Part shown: piece after piece, positions 54,911-63,428 of the stretch
Position numbering within the stretch: the stretch's first letter is position 1
Layout of the letters: every line of letters starts with the position of its first letter
NCBI GenBank assembly: GCA_937870755.1
Contig: CALMZV010000026.1
Coordinates: forward strand, 62,001 to 126,000
Length of the DNA stretch: 64,000 nucleotides
Direction of reading: 5' to 3'
Source of the DNA: an uncultured Methylocystaceae bacterium
Lineage (GTDB): Bacteria > Pseudomonadota > Alphaproteobacteria > Rhizobiales > Beijerinckiaceae
Position numbers and translations under genes: made by a program
Notes under the pieces: generated by a model
Database searches by the model: none
What the model saw: only the letters and a program-made list of their open reading frames with translations
Told to the model about the DNA's origin: nothing

Positions 54911-55153
54911 TCACTCCATGCCGAGCGCGGACAGATAGATGTCGAGAATTTCCTCTTCCTCGCGGCGCTTGTGTTTGTCCTGCCGGCGCAGCGAGACGAT
55001 CTTGCGCATGATCTTCACGTCGTATCCGACGCCCTTGGCCTCCGCGTAGACCTCTTTCACATCCTCGCTCAGCGCGCGCTTTTCTTCCTCGAGCCGCTCG
55101 ATGCGCTCGATGAACGCCTTCAGATGTCCGGAATCGATGGAGCCGGTCGTCAT
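54911..55153 (-). CDS. gapR: DUF2312 protein, GapR-type nucleoid-associated protein
   Basis: The 80-residue product is almost entirely helical, with [34 protein letters not shown] (read as two motifs) and [21 protein letters not shown]. This is the DUF2312 pattern. In Caulobacter the DUF2312 protein GapR binds overtwisted DNA and supports chromosome replication and segregation. Length and pattern match it closely. The gene is single and divergent from the HAD hydrolase gene. Confidence 0.88.
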   Translation of the reverse strand: MTTGSIDSGHLKAFIERIERLEEEKRALSEDVKEVYAEAKGVGYDVKIMRKIVSLRRQDKHKRREEEEILDIYLSALGME

Positions 55154-55317
55154 ATCGCCTCGTCAGGGGGTGGTGGATGCGGGCGCGAACCCTTGCGCCA
55201 GCGCGCCGGAGAGGTCAAGCCGCGCGCGCGCGTCATCCCCGCAATCCGCAGGCGCCGCCGCAATTGCCGCTGGACCTCGGCCGCGCCTTTCGGCAAAGGG
55301 AGGGTGTGGAGGAAACA

Positions 55318-55944
55318 ATGATACAAGCGGTCATCTGGGATTTCGGCGGGGTCATCACCACCAGCCCGTTCGAGGCGTTTCAAAAATTCGAAGCCGCGCG
55401 CGGCCTGCCGATCGATCTCATCCGCTCGATCAACGCCACCAATCCGCTCGAAAACGCCTGGGCGAAGTTCGAGCGCGCCGAAATCACCCATGCGCAGTTC
55501 GACGGCCTGTTCGCGGAGGAAGCGCGCGCCAAGGGTTACGACGTGCGCGGAGCGGACGTGCTGCCGCTGCTGGCCGGCGCGCCCCGCCCTGAAATGGTGG
55601 AGGCGCTGCGGCGCATCCACGCGCGGATGAAGACCGGCTGCATCACCAACAACCTGCCCACCAACGAGTCTGGCGCGATGGCCGGCATGTACAAGAAGGA
55701 CATCATGGCGCTGTTCCATCACGTCATCGAGAGCGCCAAGATCGGGCTGCGCAAGCCCGACCCGCGCATCTACGCGATGATGACCGATGCGCTCGCGGTC
55801 GACCCGAAGGCCTGCGTCTATCTGGACGACCTGGGGATCAACCTCAAACCCGCGCGCGACATGGGCATGAAGACGATCAAGGTTCTCGATCCGGCCCGGG
55901 CGCTCGACGAGCTGGAGGCGCATGTGGGATTCGCGCTGCGATAG
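55318..55944 (+). CDS. HAD-superfamily hydrolase
   Basis: The 208-residue product has motif I as WDFGGVITTSPFEAF. The usual second aspartate of DxD is replaced by Gly-Gly, as in epoxide-hydrolase-N-terminal-like HAD proteins. It also has the motif II region TGCITNNLP, motif III KIGLRKPDPRIY and motif IV VYLDDLGINLKPAR. The sub-group resembles acyl-CoA dehydrogenase-associated and epoxide hydrolase HAD domains. Substrate unknown. GGAGGAAACA precedes the ATG at 55318. It converges on the N-formylglutamate amidohydrolase gene. Confidence 0.85.
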   Translation: MIQAVIWDFGGVITTSPFEAFQKFEAARGLPIDLIRSINATNPLENAWAKFERAEITHAQFDGLFAEEARAKGYDVRGADVLPLLAGAPRPEMVEALRRIHARMKTGCITNNLPTNESGAMAGMYKKDIMALFHHVIESAKIGLRKPDPRIYAMMTDALAVDPKACVYLDDLGINLKPARDMGMKTIKVLDPARALDELEAHVGFALR

Positions 55945-55945
55945 A

Positions 55946-56749
55946 CTATCCGCGTTGGCCGTTGCGCGCCGCGCCCGCGCGCGAGCCGAACCGCTCGATG
56001 CGGTGGAGGCCGGGCTCCGCGAGGATGGGCGCGAGCACGCGGGCGAGGCGGTCGGCCCAGTCGATCTGGCCCTTTTCGTCGTCCACCAGATCCTGCCGGA
56101 TCTCGATGAGCGCGTGCGGCAGGCCGCGCGTCGTGCCCAGCTCGTGCATCGTGTCGCCTTCGAGCGCGCCGTCGTAGGGTTCGTTGTCGCCGACGACGAG
56201 ATCGCGCTCGGCGCCGAGGGCGGCGATCAGCGGGCGGGCGAGCCGTCCGTCCATGTCCCACAGCACGCCCGCATGCCAGGGGCGCGGGGCGCCCTTCCAG
56301 ACCGGCGTGAACGTATGGATCGAGAGGATCGCCGGCACGGTCCCGGCGGCGAGGGCCGCGTCCAGCGCCGCGCTGACGGCGTCGCGGTAGGGACGCCAGT
56401 AAAAATCGCGCCGGCGGGCGATCTCGGCGGCGTCCGCCCGGGCGTTGCCGGGCACAACCGCCCCGTCCGACAGGCGCATCACCAGCGTGGGGTCGTCGGC
56501 GGCGCGATTCGGGTCGATCAGCAGGCGCGAGAAGGTGGACAGCACCGCCGGCGCGCCGAGGCGCGCGGCCAGCCGGCGGGCGACGCCCGCCGCGCCGATG
56601 TCGTAGGCGATGTGGCGGGCGCGCGCCTCGGGCGTGAGGCCAAGATCCCCGTAGCCGGGCGGCAGGGCGTTGGAGGCGTGGTCGCAGATGACCAGGGCGC
56701 CGCAGCCGGGCGCGCCCGCGATCCGCTCCACAGGCGAAAAATCGTCCAT
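55946..56749 (-). CDS. N-formylglutamate amidohydrolase family protein
   Basis: The 267-residue product has the FGase pattern: ALVICDHASNALPPGYGDLG near the N-terminus, then HIAYDIGAAGVARRLA, STFSRLLIDPNRA, SIHTFTPVW and the late LPHALIEIRQDLVDDEKGQ. The true enzyme hydrolyses N-formylglutamate in histidine breakdown, but no hut genes are adjacent. Another amide substrate is therefore possible. The ATG at 56749 fits family length; the frame remains open further upstream. Confidence 0.85.
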   Translation of the reverse strand: MDDFSPVERIAGAPGCGALVICDHASNALPPGYGDLGLTPEARARHIAYDIGAAGVARRLAARLGAPAVLSTFSRLLIDPNRAADDPTLVMRLSDGAVVPGNARADAAEIARRRDFYWRPYRDAVSAALDAALAAGTVPAILSIHTFTPVWKGAPRPWHAGVLWDMDGRLARPLIAALGAERDLVVGDNEPYDGALEGDTMHELGTTRGLPHALIEIRQDLVDDEKGQIDWADRLARVLAPILAEPGLHRIERFGSRAGAARNGQRG

Positions 56750-56952
56750 GGCCGGGCTTTGCCGCAGGCGGCCCGGGTTTTCAAGGCCGGCCGCGCGGGT
56801 GGACAAATCGGGCCCCGCGTGGTTTGCCTGAACATTGTCCGCGGCGACTGAATCGCGGCGGGCGCCGTGTCGTCAAACTGTCGGGTTTTCCCTGTCCGAT
56901 GCGCCGGCCAATCGTCCCTCCGTTCCCGTCCGCCCGAATTTCTCCGATAAAG

Positions 56953-57372
56953 ATGGCGCGCAAGACCCTCCTGATCGTTCTGCTCCTCCTCGGCGCGGTC
57001 GCGCCCGCGGCGGCCGATTTCCGCCTGTGCAACAACACGACCGGGCGGGTGTCGGTGGCTATCGCCTACACCAACGGCGAGGCGTGGGTGAGCGAGGGGT
57101 GGTGGAACCTGAAGGCCAGCGCCTGCGAGACGCTGTTGCGCGGCCCGCTCGCGGCGCAGTTCTATTATATCTATGCGATGGACGAGCGCGGCGGCGAGTG
57201 GAAGGGCAAGGCGTTCATGTGCACGCGCGACCGGGAGTTTCGCATCGACGGCCGCGAGGATTGCTACGTGCGCGGATTCGATCGCACGGGATTTTTCGAG
57301 ATCGACACGGGCAAGGACGCCCGCAGCTGGACCGTGCAACTGACCGACCCCGGTCAGGCGCGTCCGCAGTAA
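56953..57372 (+). CDS. DUF1036 exported protein
   Basis: The 139-residue protein has a signal peptide (LIVLLLLGAVAPAAA) and the DUF1036 domain FRLCNNTTGRVSVAIAYTNG. SEGWWNLKASACETLL and a late CTRDREFRIDG / CYVRGF complete the pattern. The four cysteines in the mature part (RLCNN, SACET, FMCTR, EDCYV) probably form disulfides. The family is restricted mostly to alphaproteobacteria and cyanobacteria and has no known function. It is followed by pyk after 70 bases on the same strand, a conserved-looking arrangement. Confidence 0.85.
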   Translation: MARKTLLIVLLLLGAVAPAAADFRLCNNTTGRVSVAIAYTNGEAWVSEGWWNLKASACETLLRGPLAAQFYYIYAMDERGGEWKGKAFMCTRDREFRIDGREDCYVRGFDRTGFFEIDTGKDARSWTVQLTDPGQARPQ

Positions 57373-57442
57373 TTCATCCACCGCGCGCCCGCGCGGTCGG
57401 CGACGCGGCAGGCCCGCGCGCCGCGAGCCGAATGGAACGGAC

Positions 57443-58870
57443 ATGAGACGTTTGCGCCGGTGCAAAATTCTGGCGACGCTGGGGCCCGCCTCCTGCGACA
57501 AGGAAACGATCGCGGCGCTGCATGCGGCGGGCGCCGACATTTTCCGCATCAACATGAGCCACGCCGATCACGCCGGCATGCGCGAGCGCATTGCGATGAT
57601 CCGCGAGGTGGAGCAGGACGTCGGCCGGCCGATCGGCATCCTGATCGATCTTCAGGGGCCCAAACTGCGCATCGGCGCGTTCGGCGCGGATTCGGTCGTG
57701 CTCGCCAGGGGCGCCGCCTTCGCGCTCGACGCGGACAAGACGCCGGGCGACGCCACGCGCGTGCATCTGCCGCATCCGGAAATCCTGCGCGCGCTGGAGC
57801 CCGGCCATACGGTGCTGATCGACGACGGCAAGGTGCGGCTGGAAATCGAGACGGCGACGGCCGAATGCGCGCGCGCGCGCGTGATCGTCGGCGGCCGGAT
57901 CTCCAATCGCAAGGGCGTGAGCCTGCCCGATACGGAAATTCCCGTGGCCGCGATGACGGACAAGGACCGGTCCGATCTGGAGGCGGGCCTCAACGCCGGC
58001 GTCGACTGGGTGGCCGTGTCGTTCGTGCAGCGGCCGGACGACGTGGCGGAAGTGAAGAAGATCGCGCGCGGGCGCGCGCTCGTGCTCGCCAAGATCGAAA
58101 AGCCGCAGGCGATCACGCGGCTCGACGAGATCGTCGAAATGTCGGACGCGCTGATGGTGGCGCGCGGCGACCTCGGCGTGGAGATGCCGCTGGAGAAAGT
58201 GCCCGGCCTGCAGAAGCGCATCACGCGGCTCACCCGGCGGCTCGGCAAGCCCGTGGTGGTGGCGACCCAGATGCTGGAATCGATGATCCAGTCGCCGGTG
58301 CCCACGCGCGCGGAAGTCTCGGACGTGGCGACCGCCGTGTTCGAGGGCGCGGACGCGGTCATGCTGTCGGCGGAAAGCGCGGCCGGGCAATACCCGGTGG
58401 AGGCGGTCGCGACCATGAACCGGATCGCCGAGGAGGTGGAGACCGATTCCGTCTATCGCGACGTCATCGCCGGCCAGCGCTCCGCCATGCCGCAGCCAAC
58501 CGGCGCGGACGCGATCGCGGTGGCCGCGCGCGACGTCGCCGAGACGCTCGATCTCAAGGCGATCTGCGCGTGGACCTCGTCCGGTTCGACGGCGTTCCGC
58601 ATCGCGCGCGAGCGGCCCGAACCGCCGATCCTCGCCCTCACGCCCAACCGCGACACGGCGCGCCGGCTCGCGCTCGTGTGGGGCGTGCACGCCATCGTGA
58701 CCAAAGACGCCAGCGACATCGACGACATGGCGCGCCGCGCCTGCAAGTTTTCCAATCGCGAGGGCTTCTCGAAAGAGGGCGACCGCATCGTCATCATCGC
58801 CGGCGTGCCGTTCGGCACGCCCGGCGCCACCAACATGATGCGCATCGCGTTCTCGAGCGCCGAGAATTGA
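57443..58870 (+). CDS. pyk: Pyruvate kinase
   Basis: Pyruvate kinase makes ATP and pyruvate from phosphoenolpyruvate. The 475-residue product contains KILATLGPASCDKETIAAL at the N-terminus and GADIFRINMSHADH. The active-site lysine is in LVLAKIEKPQAI, the Glu/Asp metal site is in MVARGDLGVEMPLEKVPGLQ, and KPVVVATQMLESMIQSPVPT follows. A C-terminal allosteric domain is present. Length matches the usual 470-480 residues. It lies downstream of the DUF1036 gene and converges on the acyltransferase gene. Confidence 0.97.
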   Translation: MRRLRRCKILATLGPASCDKETIAALHAAGADIFRINMSHADHAGMRERIAMIREVEQDVGRPIGILIDLQGPKLRIGAFGADSVVLARGAAFALDADKTPGDATRVHLPHPEILRALEPGHTVLIDDGKVRLEIETATAECARARVIVGGRISNRKGVSLPDTEIPVAAMTDKDRSDLEAGLNAGVDWVAVSFVQRPDDVAEVKKIARGRALVLAKIEKPQAITRLDEIVEMSDALMVARGDLGVEMPLEKVPGLQKRITRLTRRLGKPVVVATQMLESMIQSPVPTRAEVSDVATAVFEGADAVMLSAESAAGQYPVEAVATMNRIAEEVETDSVYRDVIAGQRSAMPQPTGADAIAVAARDVAETLDLKAICAWTSSGSTAFRIARERPEPPILALTPNRDTARRLALVWGVHAIVTKDASDIDDMARRACKFSNREGFSKEGDRIVIIAGVPFGTPGATNMMRIAFSSAEN

Positions 58871-58889
58871 TCGTTCTCGACGCGCCGCC

Positions 58890-59957
58890 TCAGCGTTGCT
58901 GCGCGGCGGCCGGGCGCGCGTCGGTCCCGCGCGCCGCGCGGGCGCGATAGAGGCGCATGAGCGCGCGCCGCGCCGGCTCGTCGACCAGGCGGTGGACGGC
59001 GTAGGCGATCGCGAAAATCGCCGCGGCCGCGGCTGCGACGAAAACGAGCGGCAAGGCGCCTTCGCTGTCGGGGAAACGCGCCCGCACAATCGCGATCAGC
59101 GGCCAGTGGACGAGATAGACGCCATAAGAAGCCGCGCCCAGCGCGCGCGATGTTTTCGCCAGCGGTCCGGGCGGCTCGGCGCAGACCGCGAAGGCGGCGA
59201 TGGCGGGCGCGAGCACGAGAATGGAAAACACTTCCCATGGCAGCGCGAGCGCGCCGGACGGGTGCGCATAGAGCAGGAACAGCGTGGCGAGCGCGCACAG
59301 CACGGCGTTGCTCCTGAGGCGCAACCGGCCCGCGCGGCGCAGGCGCCAGATGAGCACGCCCATGGGAAAACCATAGAGAATGCGCGCGACGCCGCCGGGC
59401 AGGTTGCGCCACGCCCAGCCCAGATCGGTATGGCCGGTGGCGAACGCCGCGCCGATCAGCAGCAGCGCGCCGAGCGCGCACATGAGCGCGATGTTGCGCA
59501 GCGTCCACTGGCGCCATGTGAGCGCGTAGACCGCGTTGGCGGCCAGTTCGAGAAACAGCGACCAGGCGACCGCGAGATAGGGAAAGAGCTGCGCGCCACG
59601 CCCGAACGCCGGCATGGGCGCAAGCACGAGCGCGAGCGCCAGCGCGCCGGTCTGCAGCGACATCTCGCCGAGCCCCAAGGCCACCAGCGCGCCGAACAGC
59701 GTCGCCAGAAGATAATACGGATAGAGCCGGATGAGCCGCAGCGCCATGAAGCCGCGCGCGCTCAACCCCGCACGCAGCTTGTCCTCGTAGGAATGGGCGA
59801 TGACGAACCCGCTCATCACGAAGAACAGATCGACGGCGATGAAGCCCTGCGCCGGCTTCGCCCAGCCCGCGAGATCGCCCATGTGCCACGCTACGACCCC
59901 GAGCGCGGCGAGACCGCGCAACGCGTCGAGGGTGAGAAATTTGTGCGCGGGCGCCAT
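58890..59957 (-). CDS. Membrane-bound O-acyltransferase (acyltransferase 3 family, OafA-like)
   Basis: The 355-residue protein has about ten membrane helices. It carries the family start FLTLDALRGLAALGVVAWHM, with the likely catalytic histidine, and VDLFFVMSGFVIAHSYE. Such enzymes acylate exported sugars, lipopolysaccharide or other envelope compounds. It is a single gene with a CtrA-type box 43-57 bases upstream of its ATG at 59957. An ATG at 59972 is an alternative start. Its stop lies 19 bases from the pyk stop in convergent orientation. Confidence 0.85.
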   Translation of the reverse strand: MAPAHKFLTLDALRGLAALGVVAWHMGDLAGWAKPAQGFIAVDLFFVMSGFVIAHSYEDKLRAGLSARGFMALRLIRLYPYYLLATLFGALVALGLGEMSLQTGALALALVLAPMPAFGRGAQLFPYLAVAWSLFLELAANAVYALTWRQWTLRNIALMCALGALLLIGAAFATGHTDLGWAWRNLPGGVARILYGFPMGVLIWRLRRAGRLRLRSNAVLCALATLFLLYAHPSGALALPWEVFSILVLAPAIAAFAVCAEPPGPLAKTSRALGAASYGVYLVHWPLIAIVRARFPDSEGALPLVFVAAAAAAIFAIAYAVHRLVDEPARRALMRLYRARAARGTDARPAAAQQR

Positions 59958-59999
59958 CGTCTTGCGTCCCACGCGGGGCGGTCCGACGCAAAGTCATCC

Positions 60000-60014
60000 T
60001 TAACGTAACCTTAA
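60000..60014. promoter_or_regulatory. CtrA-type box upstream of the acyltransferase gene
   Basis: A perfect TTAA-N7-TTAA with C after it (spacer CGTAACC) lies between nrsF and the acyltransferase gene. It sits in the position expected for a promoter-proximal regulator site of the latter. Confidence 0.5.
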
Positions 60015-60046
60015 CGCGGCGCGTAAACTTCGCGCTGGCGCGGCGT

Positions 60047-60685
60047 TCACCACGCCAGCGCCCGGCGCGCGGCGAGCGCGCCGGCGGCGGCGGCCAGCGC
60101 GCCGGCGAGCACATACCACAGCAGGACGAACAACGCGCTGTCGTCCGTGCAATGCAGCGCGTAGATGCTGGCGGCCAGGCCGGTCGCCGCCAGTCCCGCG
60201 AGCGCGCCTGCGCCGACCGGCTGGTCGGGCGCGCCTTTGGATTGCGCCCAGAGGAGCGCCGCCAGCAACGGCGCCGCCATCAGCACGATGGAGAGCGTGC
60301 AGCGCCACGAGAACTCGCCCATCATCCGCGCGCGCCAGTCGACCATGCCGAAAGCCGCGGTTTCGCGCGCGACCATGTAAGCGAGCACGGCGAGGGGAAG
60401 AACGAGCGCGGCGAATGCGCGCCCGTCGACGCCCTGGGGGCGGGCGGCGCGCAGGGCGAAGAAACCGGCGACGAGCGCCAGCGATCCGGTGAAGGCCAGT
60501 TTGCGGGCGACGATGGCGAGCGTGTCCGGCGTCGCGATTCCCGCGCGCACGCCTTCCAGACCGAGGAACCACAGGGCCGAAAACGCGGCGGCGAGCGGCG
60601 CCGCGAGCAGCAGCGCGCGCGCGACCGCGTGACGTTCGATGGTGCGGTCGGCCGCCAGCGCCTTGATGAAATCGTCCGTTCTCAT
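60047..60685 (-). CDS. nrsF: Anti-sigma factor NrsF (DUF1109)
   Basis: The 212-residue inner-membrane protein has about six hydrophobic helices and a short cytoplasmic N-terminus (MRTDDFIKALAADRTIERH), the NrsF/DUF1109 layout. It should hold the neighbouring ECF sigma factor inactive. It contains exactly two cysteines, Cys129 (FSWRCTLS) and Cys179 (YALHCTDD), fifty residues apart. Caulobacter NrsF also has two conserved cysteines, reported to be needed for its response to metal or oxidative stress. Its ATG overlaps the sigF stop (ATGA). Confidence 0.9.
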   Translation of the reverse strand: MRTDDFIKALAADRTIERHAVARALLLAAPLAAAFSALWFLGLEGVRAGIATPDTLAIVARKLAFTGSLALVAGFFALRAARPQGVDGRAFAALVLPLAVLAYMVARETAAFGMVDWRARMMGEFSWRCTLSIVLMAAPLLAALLWAQSKGAPDQPVGAGALAGLAATGLAASIYALHCTDDSALFVLLWYVLAGALAAAAGALAARRALAW

Positions 60686-61257
60686 GTCTTGGTCTCGGTC
60701 CGGTAGAGCCGCGCCAGTTCCTTCAGCGCGCGGTGGAGCGCAATGCGCACCGCGCCGTCCGTCATATCGAGTTCGATCGCCACATCCTTCGTCGCGCGTC
60801 CCTCGATGGAGACGGCGTGCACGATCCGGCGCGCGCGTTCGCCGAGCCGCGCCATCAGCCGCGCCACGTCGCCGCGCGTTTCGTCCGCGCTTTCGGGGGC
60901 GGGCAGTGTCTCGATCAGATCGTCTATCGGCGCATGTATCCTCTCGCGCCGCAACGCGTCGATCATCTTGTGGCGGGCGATGGCTTTGGCCCAGGGGGCG
61001 AATGGCTGGCCCGCGTCCCACATGTGGCGCTTGAGATGCACGGCCAGCAGCGTTTCCTGCACGATGTCTTCCACGTCGCGGTCGCCGCGTCCGCCGCGCG
61101 ACAGCGCCGCGCGCACGATGGCGCGCACGGCGGCGGCGAGTTCGCCGAGAAGCGTGCGATAGGCGGTTTCGTCGCCGGTGAGCGCAGCGCGCATCAGCCC
61201 GTCCCAATGTGCAAGGTTTCGCAAAGGCGTAGCGCCCGGTACGGGGGCCTTCTGCAT
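60682..61257 (-). CDS. sigF: ECF sigma factor SigF
   Basis: The 191-residue product is an ECF sigma factor. Sigma-70 region 2 includes DVEDIVQETLLAVHLKRHMWD and FAPWAKAIARHKMIDALRR, a linker follows, and region 4 has EGRATKDVAIELDMTDGAVRIALHRALKEL. It directs transcription of the divergent bufferin operon and probably its own gene; both promoters carry GTAAC and CG-type hexamers. The ATG at 61257 has GAGGA upstream, but it directly abuts the proposed -10, so the real start may lie a few codons inside. It overlaps nrsF. Confidence 0.9.
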   Translation of the reverse strand: MQKAPVPGATPLRNLAHWDGLMRAALTGDETAYRTLLGELAAAVRAIVRAALSRGGRGDRDVEDIVQETLLAVHLKRHMWDAGQPFAPWAKAIARHKMIDALRRERIHAPIDDLIETLPAPESADETRGDVARLMARLGERARRIVHAVSIEGRATKDVAIELDMTDGAVRIALHRALKELARLYRTETKT

Positions 61258-61284
61258 ATTCGGTCCTCGCGCGGCGTTTGTTAC
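61258..61284 (-). promoter_or_regulatory. ECF-type promoter reading into sigF
   Basis: On the minus strand GTAAC (61284-61280), 17 bases, then CGAAT (61262-61258). It matches the GTAAC / CGAA pattern of SigF-dependent promoters and suggests autoregulation. The -10 ends one base before the annotated ATG. Confidence 0.6.
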
Positions 61285-61332
61285 ACGACCGACGGACGGA
61301 AAGCGGGGCGGGCGATTTTTTGCACGGCCCGC

Positions 61333-61359
61333 GTAACGCGGGGCCGCGCCCATGCGTAA
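61333..61359 (+). promoter_or_regulatory. ECF-type promoter reading into the bufferin operon
   Basis: GTAAC at 61333-61337, 17 bases, then CGTAA at 61355-61359. It has the same spacing and hexamer type as the divergent promoter before sigF. The transcript would have a leader of about 40 bases before the precursor gene. Confidence 0.6.
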
Positions 61360-61408
61360 GCGGGGACGGGCCGGTTCGCAAGGCCCTTGCAATTTCGGGA
61401 GATGTTCC

Positions 61409-61702
61409 ATGGATCGTCGTACATTGTCGCTCGCGCTCGGCGCGGCTCTCGCAACGCTCGCCGTCGCGCCGTCCGTTCAGGCGGCCGACGAAGCCGGCAA
61501 GGAAAAATGCTTCGGGGTGGCGATGAAGGGCCAGAACGATTGCGCCGCCGGGCCCGGCACCACCTGCGCGGGAACGTCGAAAATCGACTTCCAGGGCAAC
61601 GCCTGGAAACTCGTGCCCAAGGGCAGCTGCGAGAAGATGGCGTCCAGGACCTCGACGACCGGCTTCGGCCAGTTGAAGGCGTTCTCCGAAAAGAAATCCT
61701 GA
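61409..61702 (+). CDS. bufA: Bufferin precursor peptide BufA (DUF2282)
   Basis: This 97-residue precursor belongs to the DUF2282 family, recently recognised as bufferins: ribosomal peptides modified by an MNIO enzyme and used to bind metal, chiefly copper. A signal peptide ends APSVQA and cleavage is expected before Ala26. The core has four cysteines at residues 34, 45, 53 and 74, in [24 protein letters not shown] and PKGSCEK. The YQGN-like [12 protein letters not shown] is a family feature. GGGAG precedes the ATG. The product is expected in the periplasm. Confidence 0.9.
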   Translation: MDRRTLSLALGAALATLAVAPSVQAADEAGKEKCFGVAMKGQNDCAAGPGTTCAGTSKIDFQGNAWKLVPKGSCEKMASRTSTTGFGQLKAFSEKKS

Positions 61703-61746
61703 GTTTTCCCGCGCCTTCGCGCGCACGCGACACGGGAGGCCCCGGA

Positions 61747-62652
61747 ATGAGCCAGGCGAAAGCGCATGCCGCCGCGCAGGGCGTCGTGGCCTTCCCTTTC
61801 TTTCAGGCCCTGCCGCCGCGGGCGGGCGTGGGGCTGAAAGCGCAACATGCGCGGGCGCTGATCGAACAGCGCCCGAACATCGGCTTTCTCGAAATCCATG
61901 CCGAAAACTACATGGGCGACGGCGGGCCGCCGCATGCGCAGCTCGCCGCGCTGCGCGCGCTCTATCCGCTGTCGGTGCACGGCGTGGGCCTGTCGATCGG
62001 CGGCGAGGGGCCGCTCGACGAAGACCATCTCGACCGGCTCGCGCGCGTGATCGCGCGCTACCAGCCGCAGAGTTTCTCCGAACATCTCGCATGGTCGACG
62101 CACGAGGATCGCTATCTGAACGACCTGCTGCCGATCGTCTACGACCGCACGACGCTCACGCGCGTGTGCGACCATGTGGACCGGGCGCAGGAACGCCTGG
62201 GGTTGCGGATGCTGATCGAAAATCCGTCGACCTATGTGGCGTTCTCCGCCTCCAGTTTCAGCGAGGAGGAATTCATCGGCGAGCTCGTCGCGCGCACGGG
62301 CTGCGGGCTCTTGCTGGACGTATCGAATGTTGTCGTCTCCTGCGCCAATCACGGGCGCGATCCGTTCGCCTATCTGGCCGGACTACCGCTGTCGCAGGTG
62401 GGCGAGATGCATCTGGGCGGTTATGCGCGCGAAACGGATTCGCTCGGCGCGCCGCTCCTGATCGACAACCATGGCGGGCCGATCGAACAGTCCGTCTGGC
62501 CGCTCTACATCGAAGCCGTGCGGCGCTGCGGGCCGCAGCCGACGCTGATCGAATGGGACAACGACGTTCCGGAACTCGGGCGGCTGCTGCAGGAAGCCGC
62601 GAAAGCGGACGCGGCCGCGCGCGCGGCGCTGCGCGGGGGCAGGGCGGCATGA
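61747..62652 (+). CDS. bufB: Multinuclear non-haem iron oxidase BufB (DUF692, MNIO)
   Basis: The 301-residue TIM-barrel enzyme modifies cysteines of the bufferin precursor into heterocycles. Expected iron ligands lie in VGLKAQHARAL, FLEIHAENYMGDGG, LSVHGVGLSIGG, SEHLAWS, IENPSTYVAF, LLLDVSNVVVSCANHG, EMHLGGYA and LIEWDNDVPEL. All are intact, so it should be active. A GGGAGG site lies before the ATG at 61747. Its stop overlaps the next gene by four bases. Confidence 0.93.
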   Translation: MSQAKAHAAAQGVVAFPFFQALPPRAGVGLKAQHARALIEQRPNIGFLEIHAENYMGDGGPPHAQLAALRALYPLSVHGVGLSIGGEGPLDEDHLDRLARVIARYQPQSFSEHLAWSTHEDRYLNDLLPIVYDRTTLTRVCDHVDRAQERLGLRMLIENPSTYVAFSASSFSEEEFIGELVARTGCGLLLDVSNVVVSCANHGRDPFAYLAGLPLSQVGEMHLGGYARETDSLGAPLLIDNHGGPIEQSVWPLYIEAVRRCGPQPTLIEWDNDVPELGRLLQEAAKADAAARAALRGGRAA

Positions 62653-63428
62653 GCGCGCAGGCGACCCAGGCGGACCAGGCGGACTTCGCGCGCGCGTTGC
62701 TGGCGGCCCATGCGACGCCGGCGCGCCTTTCGACATGGAACGGATCGGATGTCGCGCAGCGTTTCTCGGTCTATCGCAACAACGTGATCGTGTCGCTCGT
62801 CGATGCGCTGGCGACCGCCTTCCCGGTCGTGGCCGAACTCGTGGGCGAGGACTTTTTTCGCGCGATGGCGCGGACGTTCGTGCGGGCGCATCCGCCGCGC
62901 AATCCGCTGCTTGCGACCTATGGCGGGGACTTTCCGGACTTCATCGCGCAATTCGCGCCGGCGCGCGGCGTTTCGTATCTCGCAGACGTCGCGCGTCTCG
63001 AAACCGCCTGCCTGCAATCCTTTCACGCCGCCGACGCCGTCCCCCTTGCCGCCGACGATTTCGCCGCGTGGACGCCGGACGCGCTGCTCGCCGCGCGCGC
63101 GCGGCTGCATCCTGGCGTGCGCCTGCTTGCGTCGCGGGCCGCCATCGTTTCGATCCGCGCGGCGCACACGGGCGCGGGCGATCTCGCCGCCGTCGATCCG
63201 TCGCAACCCGAGCACGCGCTGGTCGTGCGGCCGCGTTTCGATGTGCGCGTCCTGCGCATCGAGCCGGCCATGTTCGCCTTTCTGCAATCGCTCGAACGGG
63301 GATGGTCCATCGAGACCGCGTTGCGTGCGGCGATGGCGCTGGAGGCCGCATTCCGGCCGCAGGCGGCGCTGGCGCTGGCTGCGAGCGAAGGCGTCTTCGT
63401 CGCGCTCGAACCCGGAGAACCGTCATGA
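62649..63428 (+). CDS. bufC: MNIO partner protein BufC (DUF2063)
   Basis: The 259-residue product has the N-terminal DUF2063 domain (FARALLAAHATPARLS, QRFSVYRNNVIVSLVDALATAFPVV). That domain has been annotated as DNA-binding but in these operons acts as the partner that presents the precursor to the MNIO enzyme. The C-terminal half is a mixed alpha/beta recognition-type domain ending with ALAASEGVFVALEPGE. Start (ATGA) and stop overlap the flanking genes, showing tight coupling. Confidence 0.88.
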   Translation: MSAQATQADQADFARALLAAHATPARLSTWNGSDVAQRFSVYRNNVIVSLVDALATAFPVVAELVGEDFFRAMARTFVRAHPPRNPLLATYGGDFPDFIAQFAPARGVSYLADVARLETACLQSFHAADAVPLAADDFAAWTPDALLAARARLHPGVRLLASRAAIVSIRAAHTGAGDLAAVDPSQPEHALVVRPRFDVRVLRIEPAMFAFLQSLERGWSIETALRAAMALEAAFRPQAALALAASEGVFVALEPGEPS

